The notes: a model not told the origin generated them from the letters alone. 64,000 bases of DNA from Nocardia rhizosphaerihabitans (GCF_014646295.1 NZ_BMNE01000016.1:1-64000), one strand, 5' to 3'; positions 8,412 through 18,389 are shown, counted from the stretch's first letter. Numbers and translations are program-made.

Positions 8412-9557
8412 ATGAAGGCCGTTGTCTGTACGCAAGGCGAACTCAGCGTTCGTGAGGTGAGGACACCCGAACCAGGTCCGGGTCAGATCCTGATCAAAGT
8501 ACTGCGGACCGGGATCTGCGGATCGGATCTGCATGCCAAAAAGGACGCCACCGAGGTGAATGCGTTGTTGCTCGAATCAGGCTACGTAACAGCGATTCTT
8601 CCGAACCAAGAGGTAATTCTCGGCCATGAGTTCATAGGCGAGGTGGTGTCATACGGCCCGAAGACACGCGGCCGCTGGGCTCTAGGTACGACCGTGGCAG
8701 CGCTCCCCGTCCTGCAGACAGAGGTAGGAATGCATATGACGGGCTTCGACATCCATGCAGCAGGTGGCTACGCCGAATACACCGTTGTGGAGGAAGCTCT
8801 GACATTCCCCGTTCCTGACGGCGTCTCGCCCGACAAAGCCGCGTTCACCGAGCCCCTCACCGTCGCCCGGCACGCAGTACGGCGATCGGGAACGGGTAAG
8901 AACCGCCCCGCTGTCGTAATCGGATGCGGGCCCATCGGCCTAGCAGTGATCCTGATGCTCAAGGCCGCGGGGGTCACCAGGGTTATCGCCTCCGATCTCT
9001 CTCCCGGCCGCCGGAAGCTCGCCAGCCAGTGCGGTGCCGATGTAGTCATCGACCCCAAGGTCCAATCGCCCTGGGAAACCCTCGCCCTCGACGACCCGGT
9101 CAATTCGACGCCGGAACTTCTCGCCTTCGCACTCGAGATGACCAAAGCCGTGCGTAGGATCCCGCTGATCCCGGTGGAGAAGATCTTCTTCGGCGCCGAT
9201 CGACTCGGGCAATCCCCGAGCGGCCCCGTCGTATTCGAATGTGCCGGCGTCCCCGGAATCATCGATCACGTTATCGCCAACGCGCCGCTACGTACGCAGG
9301 TGACAGTGGTCGGAATGTGCACCGAGGTCGACAGGTTCCGACCAGCTGTTGCCCTCAGCAAAGAGATCGACCTGCGCTTCGTCTTCGGTTACGACCCCGG
9401 GGAGTTCAGCCAAACGCTGGGCATGATCGCATCCGGCAAGGTCGACCCATCGCCCCTGCACACTGCGACCGTCGGCCTCGACGGCGTCGCACAGGCGTTC
9501 AACGACCTGGGTGATCCCGAGCGCCACGCGAAGATCCTCATCGATCCTTCCCGGTGA
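8412..9557 (+). CDS. zinc-type alcohol dehydrogenase (MDR family)
   Basis: A 381-residue medium-chain dehydrogenase. The catalytic-zinc ligands are present: Cys in GICGSDLH (~37), His-Glu in GHEFIG (~76) and an acidic partner further on. The NAD(P) motif is GCGPIGLAVI (~175). The four-cysteine structural zinc loop usually found after residue 90 is absent (the region reads LPVLQTEVGMHMTGFD), so this belongs to a subgroup lacking structural zinc. Lying between a monooxygenase and an acyl-CoA ligase, it would suit oxidation of an alcohol to an aldehyde or ketone, comparable to AdhD of the mymA operon. Confidence 0.83.
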   Translation: MKAVVCTQGELSVREVRTPEPGPGQILIKVLRTGICGSDLHAKKDATEVNALLLESGYVTAILPNQEVILGHEFIGEVVSYGPKTRGRWALGTTVAALPVLQTEVGMHMTGFDIHAAGGYAEYTVVEEALTFPVPDGVSPDKAAFTEPLTVARHAVRRSGTGKNRPAVVIGCGPIGLAVILMLKAAGVTRVIASDLSPGRRKLASQCGADVVIDPKVQSPWETLALDDPVNSTPELLAFALEMTKAVRRIPLIPVEKIFFGADRLGQSPSGPVVFECAGVPGIIDHVIANAPLRTQVTVVGMCTEVDRFRPAVALSKEIDLRFVFGYDPGEFSQTLGMIASGKVDPSPLHTATVGLDGVAQAFNDLGDPERHAKILIDPSR

Positions 9558-9754
9558 GAGTTCGACATCCAGTGTTGCCATCGGGCGCATAGTTCGATTC
9601 CTTCCCACCGCCCGTCATGTGCCGCCGGATCTGATTGCATGTCCGGTCAAGGTTTGCCCACCCGTGCCACGCTGAACTCGATCGACTTCGCAAGTGAAGG
9701 CCTCATCGCGGAGCAGTTCAAGCGTCTGACAACTACTCACGACCCAGGAGAACA

Positions 9755-11296
9755 ATGTTGAATCTGTCTGCCCTCCTCGAAGATTCAGCGCGTAGGTATC
9801 CGTCCAAGGACGCGCTGGTCCTGGGCAACACCAAGCTGACGTACGCGCAGGTTGACCTAGCAGCGAATCAGGTTGCGAACCTGCTGGTGGAACGCGGCGT
9901 CCATCCTGGCGACAAGGTGGCGCTGAGCAGCCCCAACCTCCCCTGGTTCCCGATCGTCTATTACGGCGTCCTCAAGGCTGGGTGTGTTGTTGTTCCGCTG
10001 AACATCCTGCTCAAGAGACGAGAGGTGGCTTATCACCTGACCGACGCCGACGCCGTGGCCTTCTTCTGTTTTGAGGGCTCCGAAGAACTCCCAATCGGAG
10101 TGGAGGGATACGCCGGATTCCAGGAGTCGATCACCGAGAACTTCTTCCTCATTACCGCTGACCCGGCGGCACCAAGCCCAATCGACGGCCTAGAGACGCT
10201 CGGACAGGCCCTCGCTGGGCAGTCGGGCGTATTCGAATCTGTTCCCACCGAGGCCACCGACACCGCCATCATTCTCTACACCAGCGGCACCACAGGCCAG
10301 CCCAAGGGCGCGGAGCTCTCTCACGCCAATACACTCCTGAATGTCCTCACATGCAATCGACTATTTGATAACAAGGCCGCAGATACACACATCGTTGCAC
10401 TCCCGCTCTTCCATACTTTCGGTGCGACGGTGCAGATGCATGCCGGCTTCTCGACTGGCGCCACGCTACACCTGATACCACGCTTTGACGCCCGTCAGGT
10501 CATCGATCTCTTCCAGAGAGAAGACATCACGTTCTTCGCGGGTGTTCCGACAATGTGGTGGGGATTGCTCGAGTCGCTCACCGCCGATCTCGACGTCGAG
10601 CGAATCGCCCGCAACCTACGGATCGGCCTCTCGGGCGGGGCGAGTCTTCCTGCCGACATCATCTCCCGGGTGCAGGACAAGTTCGGCGTGCAAGTTCTGG
10701 AAGGCTACGGACTCTCCGAGACATCACCGCTGGCAACCTTCAATGAGCCCGATCTCGGGACGCGCCCCGGTTCCATCGGTGTCCCAGTCTGGGGTGTGGA
10801 GGTCAAGCTCATCGACAACGAGTGGAATGAGATCACCAAAATCGGCGACGTCGGCGAGATCGCAGTCAAAGGCCACAACGTCATGAAGGGCTACTATGGG
10901 CGCCCCGCAGCCACCGCGGAAGCCATCCGCGGTGGTTGGTTCCGTACCGGCGACCTTGCCCGAAAGGACGACGACGGCTTCTATCTCATCGTAGACCGAT
11001 CCAAGGACATGATCATCCGCGGCGGCTACAACGTCTATTCACGGGAGATCGAGGACGTCCTGATGACTCACCCAGAGATCAGTCTCGCCACGGTCATCGG
11101 GGTTCCGCACGAACGTCACGGCGAGGAAGTCAAGGCGTTTGTCATCCCCCACGCCGGAGCCACCCTTACGGGTGATGAGCTCATCGACTGGAGCAGGGAG
11201 CAGATGGCGGCATACAAGTACCCCCGGATCATCGACATCGTCGACTCATTACCCACGACAGCTACTGGAAAGATCCTCAAACGCGAACTCACCTAA
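9755..11296 (+). CDS. FadD13-like fatty acyl-CoA ligase
   Basis: A 513-residue ANL-superfamily adenylating enzyme, close in size to FadD13 (503). Motifs: P-loop-like YTSGTTGQPKG (~residue 175), GYGLSET (~315), GWFRTGDLARKD (~395), hinge RSKDMIIRGGYNVYSREIE (~415) and the catalytic Lys in TATGKILKRELT at the extreme C-terminus. No N-terminal extension or membrane segment. It activates a carboxylic acid as acyl-AMP and transfers it to CoA. AGGAG stands 4 bases before the ATG. It ends the MymA-like cluster. Confidence 0.9.
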   Translation: MLNLSALLEDSARRYPSKDALVLGNTKLTYAQVDLAANQVANLLVERGVHPGDKVALSSPNLPWFPIVYYGVLKAGCVVVPLNILLKRREVAYHLTDADAVAFFCFEGSEELPIGVEGYAGFQESITENFFLITADPAAPSPIDGLETLGQALAGQSGVFESVPTEATDTAIILYTSGTTGQPKGAELSHANTLLNVLTCNRLFDNKAADTHIVALPLFHTFGATVQMHAGFSTGATLHLIPRFDARQVIDLFQREDITFFAGVPTMWWGLLESLTADLDVERIARNLRIGLSGGASLPADIISRVQDKFGVQVLEGYGLSETSPLATFNEPDLGTRPGSIGVPVWGVEVKLIDNEWNEITKIGDVGEIAVKGHNVMKGYYGRPAATAEAIRGGWFRTGDLARKDDDGFYLIVDRSKDMIIRGGYNVYSREIEDVLMTHPEISLATVIGVPHERHGEEVKAFVIPHAGATLTGDELIDWSREQMAAYKYPRIIDIVDSLPTTATGKILKRELT

Positions 11297-12169
11297 CCGT
11301 GCACCGCTCGATACCGGCGTTCTGCAGTACCTGCCATATTGGTCTGCGAATGCCGGTGTCGAGTTTGCCGTGGCTGTGGTGGTGCCGGCGATCACCGAGA
11401 ATAGCCACCAACCCTAGAGTCATATCGCTCGAGTTTCCGAAAGCTGAGCACGCTGCGAAGCGACTACCGGATCGCGTGTATTCCCTTGCGGCCAGAGGAG
11501 GGCGGCACCACTTCCCAACCGGGCCAGTTCGCGACATCTATGAATCCAACTCGGCTACAACTTTGGCCAACACCGCACGACAGATGCAACCTCTCGCCAT
11601 CCGCTGATTTTCGTTGTAGCCAGCTTGCGCCCCAGCTGCCGGTACACCTGAGCCTGGCGGCGGTATCGGCACGGCGAGTAGCCATCGCGTGTCGTCCACG
11701 CCGGTATTGCGGTTGGTCGGCCTGCCACGCTGGCCGCCGAAAAGGGTTGCCACTGGCTCCCGCCGCAGCGCCGTATGGGACGCCCCCGATCCGCAGTCGA
11801 GATTACCCACACGCGACGGAAAGGGACCTGCACTGTCCTCGGTGCGCTCCTTCTGGGGAGTTCGCGCATACTTGGTGGACTCCGCGAGCAGCTCCATCGC
11901 TATCAGCATGGATAAGAACGCTGACCTGCCAGTCCGTCTTGCATTGGCGGCAGCACTGCGTTAAAGGATGTTCGAGAAGCGGCAGCGCCCCGTGGTCGCG
12001 TCATCGGGCCCGCGCATCGCTTGACCGCAAACTTCATATAGGTCGCCGAGCCAAGCACGCTGGATGTGCTCACAGCACACCGCCAAGGGCTAGGAAGGCC
12101 TTGTTGACTGACACCGGCCGTTTGTAGGTTGACATCTCATTCTGAAGCGCGACCGAGGAGTCCGGTATT
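11297..12169. other. 870-bp stretch without a recognisable gene
   Basis: Several short frames are open on both strands but none has a ribosome site, a recognisable domain or actinobacterial third-position bias along its length. A small inverted repeat GTGCT-CAC-AGCAC occurs at 12066-12078. The region looks like decayed DNA, consistent with the relic that follows. Confidence 0.5.
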
Positions 12170-12430
12170 GACCACTGAGCGGGTGGGTCCCTGTGCCAAA
12201 GTCAGCCGTGCCACGGTCTACCGCCGCTTCAGGGGCGCGACGCTCTGGTGACCGCGATCGCGATGATGATGTGTGAAAGCCGCCGCCTCACAGCGCGTGT
12301 CGCCGAGGGAATGGCTAGCACCCAGGCTCCCGAGCAGACCGTCGAGGACTCCACCACCGCGATCCGCTCGCACGTACCTATTCCGACCCACCGTGACCGC
12401 ACCCGATGTGCGGACATCCAGGACTCGTAG
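12170..12430 (+). pseudogene. TetR regulator relic
   Basis: The phrase VSRATVYRRF, the recognition helix of many TetR proteins, is encoded at ~12201-12230. The expected continuation (GRDALVTAIAM...ARVAEGMA) is in another frame from 12235, so there is a frameshift near 12232. The sequence after ~12400 no longer resembles a TetR core. This is the 5' part of a dead regulator gene located just before the acyl-CoA dehydrogenase it may once have controlled. Confidence 0.65.
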
Positions 12431-12446
12431 AGAAGAGGAAACACTG

Positions 12447-14192
12447 ATGTTGCCGACAAACGACGGGTTGTTGCTCAATCCGGTGAAGTATGCCCCGGAG
12501 CATTTCGATCCGGAGACACGGCGGCTGCTGCGCGCGACGATCGACTGGTTCGAACACCGCGGCAAGAAGCGACTGACCCAAGATTATCACGATAAGGTCT
12601 TCTTTACCGATTTTCTGGAGTTCGTCGCCAACGAGAACCTGTTCGCGACGTTTCTGACACCCGCGCGGGATGGCGCCGGCCATCCGGACAAGCGGTGGGA
12701 CACCGCGAGGGTAGCGGCTCTCTCGGAAATCCTGGGCTTCTACGGTTTCAACTACTGGTATCCGTGGCAAGTCACTGTGCTCGGGTTGGGCCCGGTGTGG
12801 CAGAGCGGCAACGACGAGGCCCGCGCCCGGGCGGCGCGCGCTCTTGCTGATGGCGGTGTCGCCGCGTTCGGCCTCTCCGAGAAGGAACACGGCGCCGACA
12901 TCTACTCCACAGACATGGTCTTGACCCCCGACGGTGCCGGGGGGTACCGCGCGAGCGGGTCGAAGTACTACATCGGCAACGGTAATTGCGCCAGCATCGT
13001 GTCGGTGTTCGGGCGCGTGGCCGGAATCGAGGGCCCCGATCAATACGTGTTCTTCTACGCCGACTCCGGACACCCGAACTTCCACGTGGACAAGAACGTC
13101 GTCTCGGCGCAGATGTTCGTCGCCGAGTTCACCCTGCACGACTACCCGGTCACCGCGCAGGACATCCTGCACACCGGTCAGGATGCGTTCAACGCGGCGC
13201 TGAACACCGTCAACATCGGCAAGTTCAACCTGTGCTTCGGCGGTATCGGCACGGCGACCCACGCGCTGTACGAGACGATCACCCACGCGCACAACCGGAT
13301 TCTGTACGGGCGCCCCGTCACCGACTTCCCGCACGTGCGCCGCCAGTTCGTCGACGCCTACGCCCGACTCATCGGGATGCGGCTGTTCGCCGACCGCGCG
13401 GTGGACTACTTCCGCACCGCGAACCCCGACGATCGCCGGTACCTGCTGTTCAACCCGATCACCAAGATGAAGGTGACCAGCGAGGCGCAGAAGGTGGTCG
13501 CGCTGCTATCAGAGATCGTGGCCGCCAAGGGTTTCGAGAAAGACCAGTATCTGCTGCTCGCGAAGATCGACGTCGACGGACTGCCCAAGCTCGAGGGCAC
13601 CGTCGCGGTGAACCTGGCGCTGATCGCGAAGTTCATGCCCGCCTACCTGTTCGACCCCCAGCCCTACCCGCCAGTGCCTACCCGGCTCGAGGCCGCCGAC
13701 GACGAGTTCCTGTTTCGCCAGGGACCCGCCCGCGGGCTGTCGAAGGTCCGGTTCCACGACTGGCGCGCGGCGTACGCCGCATCAGCCACCATCCCGAACG
13801 TGGCCCGCTTCACCGCCCAGGCCGAACACCTGGTCGCACTGCTCACCGAGGCCGCCCCGGACGCCACCCAGCAGAGCGACCTCGACTTCGGGCTCGCCCT
13901 GACCGAACTGTTCACGCTGATCGTGTACGGACAGCTGATCCTGGAACAAGCCGAGATCGTCGGCGTCGACGCCGACCTGGTGGACCAGATCTTCGACGTA
14001 CTGGTCCGCGACTTCAATACTGCGGCAGTCGGATTGCATGACAAACCCTCCACCACCGAGGCCCAACAGCAGCTCATTCTGGCAGCGATCGACAGACCCG
14101 TAGTCGCCGCAGAGCGGTTCGACAGCATCTGGCAGCGCGTCGTCGCGCTGTCCGGCGCCTATGAAATGAACCAAGGACCCCACCAAGGCTGA
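12447..14192 (+). CDS. acyl-CoA dehydrogenase, large (FadE-type)
   Basis: A 581-residue acyl-CoA dehydrogenase, longer than the ~380-residue core family. It contains the middle-domain FAD-contact signature (AFGLSEKEHGADIYST, ~residue 147), a KYYIGNGNCA strand, and an alpha-helical C-terminal domain with an inserted tail, as in the larger FadE enzymes. The usual catalytic Glu is not obvious by eye. AAGAGG precedes ATG 12447; the open frame upstream to 12273 is part of the TetR relic. It introduces a 2,3-double bond in an acyl-CoA with FAD. It stands alone, followed by a pseudogene. Confidence 0.82.
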   Translation: MLPTNDGLLLNPVKYAPEHFDPETRRLLRATIDWFEHRGKKRLTQDYHDKVFFTDFLEFVANENLFATFLTPARDGAGHPDKRWDTARVAALSEILGFYGFNYWYPWQVTVLGLGPVWQSGNDEARARAARALADGGVAAFGLSEKEHGADIYSTDMVLTPDGAGGYRASGSKYYIGNGNCASIVSVFGRVAGIEGPDQYVFFYADSGHPNFHVDKNVVSAQMFVAEFTLHDYPVTAQDILHTGQDAFNAALNTVNIGKFNLCFGGIGTATHALYETITHAHNRILYGRPVTDFPHVRRQFVDAYARLIGMRLFADRAVDYFRTANPDDRRYLLFNPITKMKVTSEAQKVVALLSEIVAAKGFEKDQYLLLAKIDVDGLPKLEGTVAVNLALIAKFMPAYLFDPQPYPPVPTRLEAADDEFLFRQGPARGLSKVRFHDWRAAYAASATIPNVARFTAQAEHLVALLTEAAPDATQQSDLDFGLALTELFTLIVYGQLILEQAEIVGVDADLVDQIFDVLVRDFNTAAVGLHDKPSTTEAQQQLILAAIDRPVVAAERFDSIWQRVVALSGAYEMNQGPHQG

Positions 14193-14244
14193 GCCTCACC
14201 ACATTTCTTAGCCGGGCCCGGTCGCACAGAAGAGCTGAGCCGAG

Positions 14245-15300
14245 CGCCCGGTTGCGGAACGTTCCGCCATCTTTCACCGCTACCACGACCTAGTGCTGCA
14301 GAATCGCGGTGACCTACTGGACATGGCACAGGCCGAGATCGGCAAGTCGCGCGCCTCCGCCCAGGCAGAGGTCCGCGACATCGCCATGACCGCCCGGCAC
14401 TACGCGCGCGCCGCACCTAAAGCTGTTGCGGCCAAGCCGCGTAGCCGGAATACTGCCGGGCCTGACCAAGACCGTGGTGCGGTACCAGCCCAAAGGTGTC
14501 GGCAGGGTGATCGCCGTGGAACTACCCGATAACTCTCGCGGTATCGGGTAGTTCCGCGGCCCTTCTCGCCGGCAACGCCGTGGTCCTCACACCCGACAGC
14601 CAAACCCCATATTGCGCGGTCACACGTGGCGAGCTGCTGTACCAGGCAGGCCTCCCCCGCGATCTATTCGCCGTGGTCCCCGGACCCGGTGCGCTGGTGG
14701 GCACCGCCCTAGACCAAAACGCCGACTATGTGATGTTCACCGGATCCACCGCCACCGGTCGGCTGCTCGCCGAACAAGCCGACGCCCGTCTCATAGGCTA
14801 CTCCGCCGAACTCGGCGGCAAGAACCCGATGATTGTGATGGCCCAGGCCAATCTGCGCGAGGTGACCGACGCCGCAGTGCGCGCCTGCTACTCCAACTCC
14901 GGCCAGCTGTGCGCCTCCATCGAACGCACCTACGTCGAACAGTCCATCGCGCCCGAGTTCACCCGCATCTTCAGGGAACGGGTCGCCGCCATTTCGCTGG
15001 CACTGACTACGAATTCGGCATCGAGATGGGCAGCCTCATATCGGAAGAGCAGCTCAAAGCCGTGGCCAGTCATATCGATGACGCCGTCGCCAAGGGCGCC
15101 ACCGTCATCGTCGGCGGCAAAGCACGCCCCGACCTCGGACCGCAATCTTCTACGAGCCAAACGTGCTCAGCGACGCCGAATGCTGCCGCGACGAGACCTT
15201 CGGACCGCTCGTCTTGATCTTCCCGGTCGCAGACGTCGATGAGGCTCGCTGACGTTCCAATGACGCAAATCGATGGCATACACCGGCGAGCCCGGAGCGT
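14245..15300 (+). pseudogene. succinate-semialdehyde dehydrogenase-like (GabD2-type) pseudogene
   Basis: Pieces of an aldehyde dehydrogenase are collinear but in different frames: RSAIFHRYHDLVLQNRGDLL from ~14250, LLRPSRVAGILPGL after a shift near 14419, PWNYPITLAVSG-like sequence after a 2-base loss near 14516, then a long stretch with VMFTGSTATGR, the active-site Glu in ELGGKN and catalytic Cys in SGQLCASIER. Further shifts fall near 15000, 15139 and 15250. The N-terminal ~50 residues are missing. At least five lesions make it non-functional. Sequence most resembles actinobacterial GabD2. Confidence 0.85.
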
Positions 15301-15492
15301 GCTCCGGATGCGGTCCCGGCTCGCAGATCTACCGCAACGACAGCCCAGCGCGTCCGGCCCAGTCCCGCCAATTCCTCGAACGAGACCCCGTGCGCAATGT
15401 CCTGGAGCATCACTGGCGCAAGCGAATGCACGGATCGGGCCGTTACTGGATACCCTCGGCATGGCATCCAAAGCCTCGACGCCGTCCCGATC

Positions 15493-17232
15493 TCATGATC
15501 CCAGATTCGGTTCAGGGGCGAACTGCTGTAGCTTCAATGCACCTGGAGCAGTGGCGGGCACCGCGGGATACTCCGGCCGAATGGGTGCGAGCTGCTTGTA
15601 AGGCTGCCCCTGGGCCGGCCGCACGTCTTCCTGTCCCTTGTTCGGCCACAGCGATGCCGCTCGCTCGGCTTGCGCCGCGATCGAAAGCGACGGATTCACA
15701 CCGAGATTCGCGGAGATAGCGGCACCGTCGGTGACGTAGAGGGTCGGGTAATTGTACACACGGTGATACGGATCGACGACGCCAGTCTCAGCACTGTCGC
15801 CGATCGCCGCACCGCCGAGGAAATGCCCAGTCAGCGGGATGTTGAACAGTTCACCCCAACTGCCAACCGCGATGCCGCCGACTTTCTCGGCCATCCGCCG
15901 GGTCACCTCGTTGCCGACCGGAATCCAGGTCGGGGTGGGCTCGCCGTGGCCCTGCTTCGAAGACATTATCCGGATGCCGGCCGGTCCGCGCTTGATGAAC
16001 GTGGTGATCGAGTTGTCCAGGTTCTGCATCACCAAGGCGATCAACGTGCGCTCGCTCCACCGTTTCGGGATGAGCATATTCAGCAGCAGAGCCGGCCGGG
16101 TGCGGCTCTGGCCCAGGAATTGGCTCCAGCGCGGCACGTCGGTGCCCTGCGGGCCGGCACCGTCGGTCATCAGGGTCTGCAGCATTCCCATCGCGTTGGA
16201 TCCCTTGCCATACCGGACCGGTTCAATGTGAGTGTCCGGCGTCGGGTGGATCGACGAGGTGATGGACACCCCGCGAGTGAGATCCAGATCGGGTGACACC
16301 CTGACGGTTTGAGCACCAACGATCGATTCCGAGTTCGTACGGGTCAACATGCCCAGCCGCTCGGACATCTTTGGGAGCCTCCCGGTGTCACGCATCTTGA
16401 ACAGCAGCCGCTGGGTGTTATACGTGCCCGCGGCGACGATCAGGAACTTGGCGGTGAAAGTTCGCTTACTGCGCCGCGCCCGACCGTTGGTGCGACGGGT
16501 GGCAACCTCCCACAGCCCGTCGCCCCGCTGCTGGAAGCTGGTCACCGTCGTCAGTGGATGTACCTGGGCCCCAGCGCGTTCAGCCAGACCGAGGTAGTTC
16601 TTCACCAGTGTGTTCTTGGCGCCGTATCGGCAGCCAGTCATGCACTCACCGCATTCGACGCAGCCCGTACGCGCCGGACCTGCCCCGCCGAAGAAGGGGT
16701 CCGGCACAGTCATGCCTGGGGTCTTCTCGCCGTCGGGCCCGAAGAACACGCCGACCGGCGTTGCGACGAAGGTGTCACCGCAGCCCATATCGTCGGCGAC
16801 CTCTTTGATGATCCGGTCGGCGTCGGTGAACGTCGGGTTCTTGACCACGCCGAGCATGCGCTGTGCCTGCTCGTAGTGCGGCATCAATTCGGCGCGCCAG
16901 TCGGTGATGTTCTTCCACTGCGGGTCGTTGAAGAACGGGTCCGGTGGAATGTACAGCGTGTTGGCGTAGTTCAGGGAACCACCACCGACGCCGGCGCCAG
17001 CCAAGATCATCACGTTGCGCAACAGGTGGATCCGCTGGATACCGTACATGCCCAGTTTGGGCGCCCACAAGAACTTTCGCAAGTCCCACGAGGTCTTGGC
17101 GAAGTCAGCGTCCGCATACCGCGGACCAGCCTCCAAAACTCCGACCCGATAACCCTTCTCGGTGAGCCGCAGAGCGCTAACACTGCCGCCGAATCCTGAC
17201 CCGACAATCAGTACGTCATAATCAGGCGTCAT
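15493..17232 (-). CDS. choD: ChoD-like GMC oxidoreductase (cholesterol oxidase type)
   Basis: A 579-residue GMC-family flavoenzyme that reads as a close ChoD homologue. It has the N-terminal FAD motif DVLIVGSGFGGSVSALRL, the KTSWDLRKFLWAP segment, GAGVGGGSLNYANT, a Cys-rich CVECGECMTGCRYGAKNT, and C-terminal DGAAISANLGVNPSLSI. The ATG at 17232 is chosen; a TTG at 17244 is in frame. Mycobacterial ChoD oxidises or acts on 3-beta-hydroxysterols, although its true substrate is debated. No signal peptide is seen, so it should be cytoplasmic. The gene ends convergently on the aldehyde dehydrogenase relic. Confidence 0.9.
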   Translation of the reverse strand: MTPDYDVLIVGSGFGGSVSALRLTEKGYRVGVLEAGPRYADADFAKTSWDLRKFLWAPKLGMYGIQRIHLLRNVMILAGAGVGGGSLNYANTLYIPPDPFFNDPQWKNITDWRAELMPHYEQAQRMLGVVKNPTFTDADRIIKEVADDMGCGDTFVATPVGVFFGPDGEKTPGMTVPDPFFGGAGPARTGCVECGECMTGCRYGAKNTLVKNYLGLAERAGAQVHPLTTVTSFQQRGDGLWEVATRRTNGRARRSKRTFTAKFLIVAAGTYNTQRLLFKMRDTGRLPKMSERLGMLTRTNSESIVGAQTVRVSPDLDLTRGVSITSSIHPTPDTHIEPVRYGKGSNAMGMLQTLMTDGAGPQGTDVPRWSQFLGQSRTRPALLLNMLIPKRWSERTLIALVMQNLDNSITTFIKRGPAGIRIMSSKQGHGEPTPTWIPVGNEVTRRMAEKVGGIAVGSWGELFNIPLTGHFLGGAAIGDSAETGVVDPYHRVYNYPTLYVTDGAAISANLGVNPSLSIAAQAERAASLWPNKGQEDVRPAQGQPYKQLAPIRPEYPAVPATAPGALKLQQFAPEPNLGS

Positions 17233-17408
17233 GGCAGTCTCCAAACACTCAGCCGACGGTCGTGAGAATGACGTGCAGCGAGGCTACTGCGGGAAGCTAG
17301 GAGTGCTGAGTCGTCGTCGGCGTCCGACTCCTCTTCGCGTGTCAGATGGAATGTCTCGAAACCTATAATCGGCGGCTATGCGCCATCAAGACCCCCGCAG
17401 CCCTTGCC

Positions 17409-17427
17409 GATGTGCTCGGAGCACATC
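17409..17427. promoter_or_regulatory. 19-bp perfect palindrome in the choD/thioesterase intergenic region
   Basis: GATGTGCTC-G-GAGCACATC is a perfect odd palindrome in the 342-bp gap between the divergent choD and thioesterase genes. It is a good operator candidate. The rest of the gap shows no gene. A related, weaker repeat lies at 12066-12078. Confidence 0.5.
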
Positions 17428-17574
17428 CACCGCGAGGTAGGGGACGTTGATATATACACCCCTCGAGAGTCATGCTCATAGCCCAAAGAACCGGCACCCG
17501 GATTTCGACCGCGCGCCGAGGCGGGCGCCTACGCTGACTATAGTGAGGTGATGCCAGGGTGCTAGTGTTTCAAG

Positions 17575-18384
17575 ATGACTATCGACAGCGCCGCTGCGCC
17601 TCGCAGGACTGCTGCGGACTTCCTTGCAGCTCGTCCAGATGGCCCGATGTCCGCCGACAGGCACCTCTGGGGGTTCGGCGGACTCCACGGCGGACTCAGC
17701 CTCGCCTACGCCGCGTCTGCAATGGGCGACCACGCCAGCGACAGGCCTCTGCGTGCGGTCACTGCCCACTTCCATTCACCAGTCAGAAGTGACTTCGCTG
17801 TCACTACTGAGCAGATACGCGAAGGCCGCTCGATGACAACGGTAAGCGCAGTCACCGCGACAGCTTCTGGAGTCAACCTCACTGCAACTGGCGTTTTCGG
17901 GATCGCCCAGCCACACGGCTCTCCGAGACTGGCGCCCCGGTTCCCTGATGCCGTAGGGCCATCTGAGTGTGAACCGTTCGTCGTACCGCCCGATTTTCTT
18001 CCTGTCGCCGAACAAACCGAGGTCAGATTTGCTGGCGCGCACCGCCCTTACTCAGCGAGCGCCACTCCAGAACTTCTCGCTTGGGTTCGCTACGCCAACA
18101 ACGACACCACGCCGGACATCTACCGACTCATCGTCCTTCTCGACGCCGTAGCACCGTCCTACTCGGTTCTCCTCGACCAACTCATTGCGATCCCCACTGT
18201 TGAATTCTCGGTCTATCCCAGCGGACGGCAGGTACGCGTTCAATCGCCGTGGGTACTAGTGCGCGCCACAACCGAGATCGCTTCGTCCAGCGGATGGCTG
18301 ATTGAAACTATTGACGCTTGGAGCGAGGACGGCACCCATCTCGCGGGCGCACGCCAACTCCGGGTGGCCGTCACCACCCACTAA
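17575..18384 (+). CDS. acyl-CoA thioesterase-like protein (TesB / 4HBT_3 type)
   Basis: A 269-residue protein with two hotdog-like halves. The N-terminal half carries FGGLHGGLSLAYAASAM (~residues 33-50), the helix-start motif of type II thioesterases that follows a W-G-F strand, and the C-terminal half contains WVRYANNDTTPDIYRLIVLLDAVAP (~residues 165-190), which aligns with the second-hotdog motif ending in the catalytic Asp. It probably hydrolyses acyl-CoA esters. It is transcribed away from choD and may share the palindrome at 17409. Confidence 0.75.
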   Translation: MTIDSAAAPRRTAADFLAARPDGPMSADRHLWGFGGLHGGLSLAYAASAMGDHASDRPLRAVTAHFHSPVRSDFAVTTEQIREGRSMTTVSAVTATASGVNLTATGVFGIAQPHGSPRLAPRFPDAVGPSECEPFVVPPDFLPVAEQTEVRFAGAHRPYSASATPELLAWVRYANNDTTPDIYRLIVLLDAVAPSYSVLLDQLIAIPTVEFSVYPSGRQVRVQSPWVLVRATTEIASSSGWLIETIDAWSEDGTHLAGARQLRVAVTTH

Positions 18385-18389
18385 GTCAG

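Noticed and set aside
11486..12127. Plus-strand frame of 213 codons
   Set aside because: Arg/Cys/His-rich composition and no ribosome site or domain; treated as non-coding decayed DNA.
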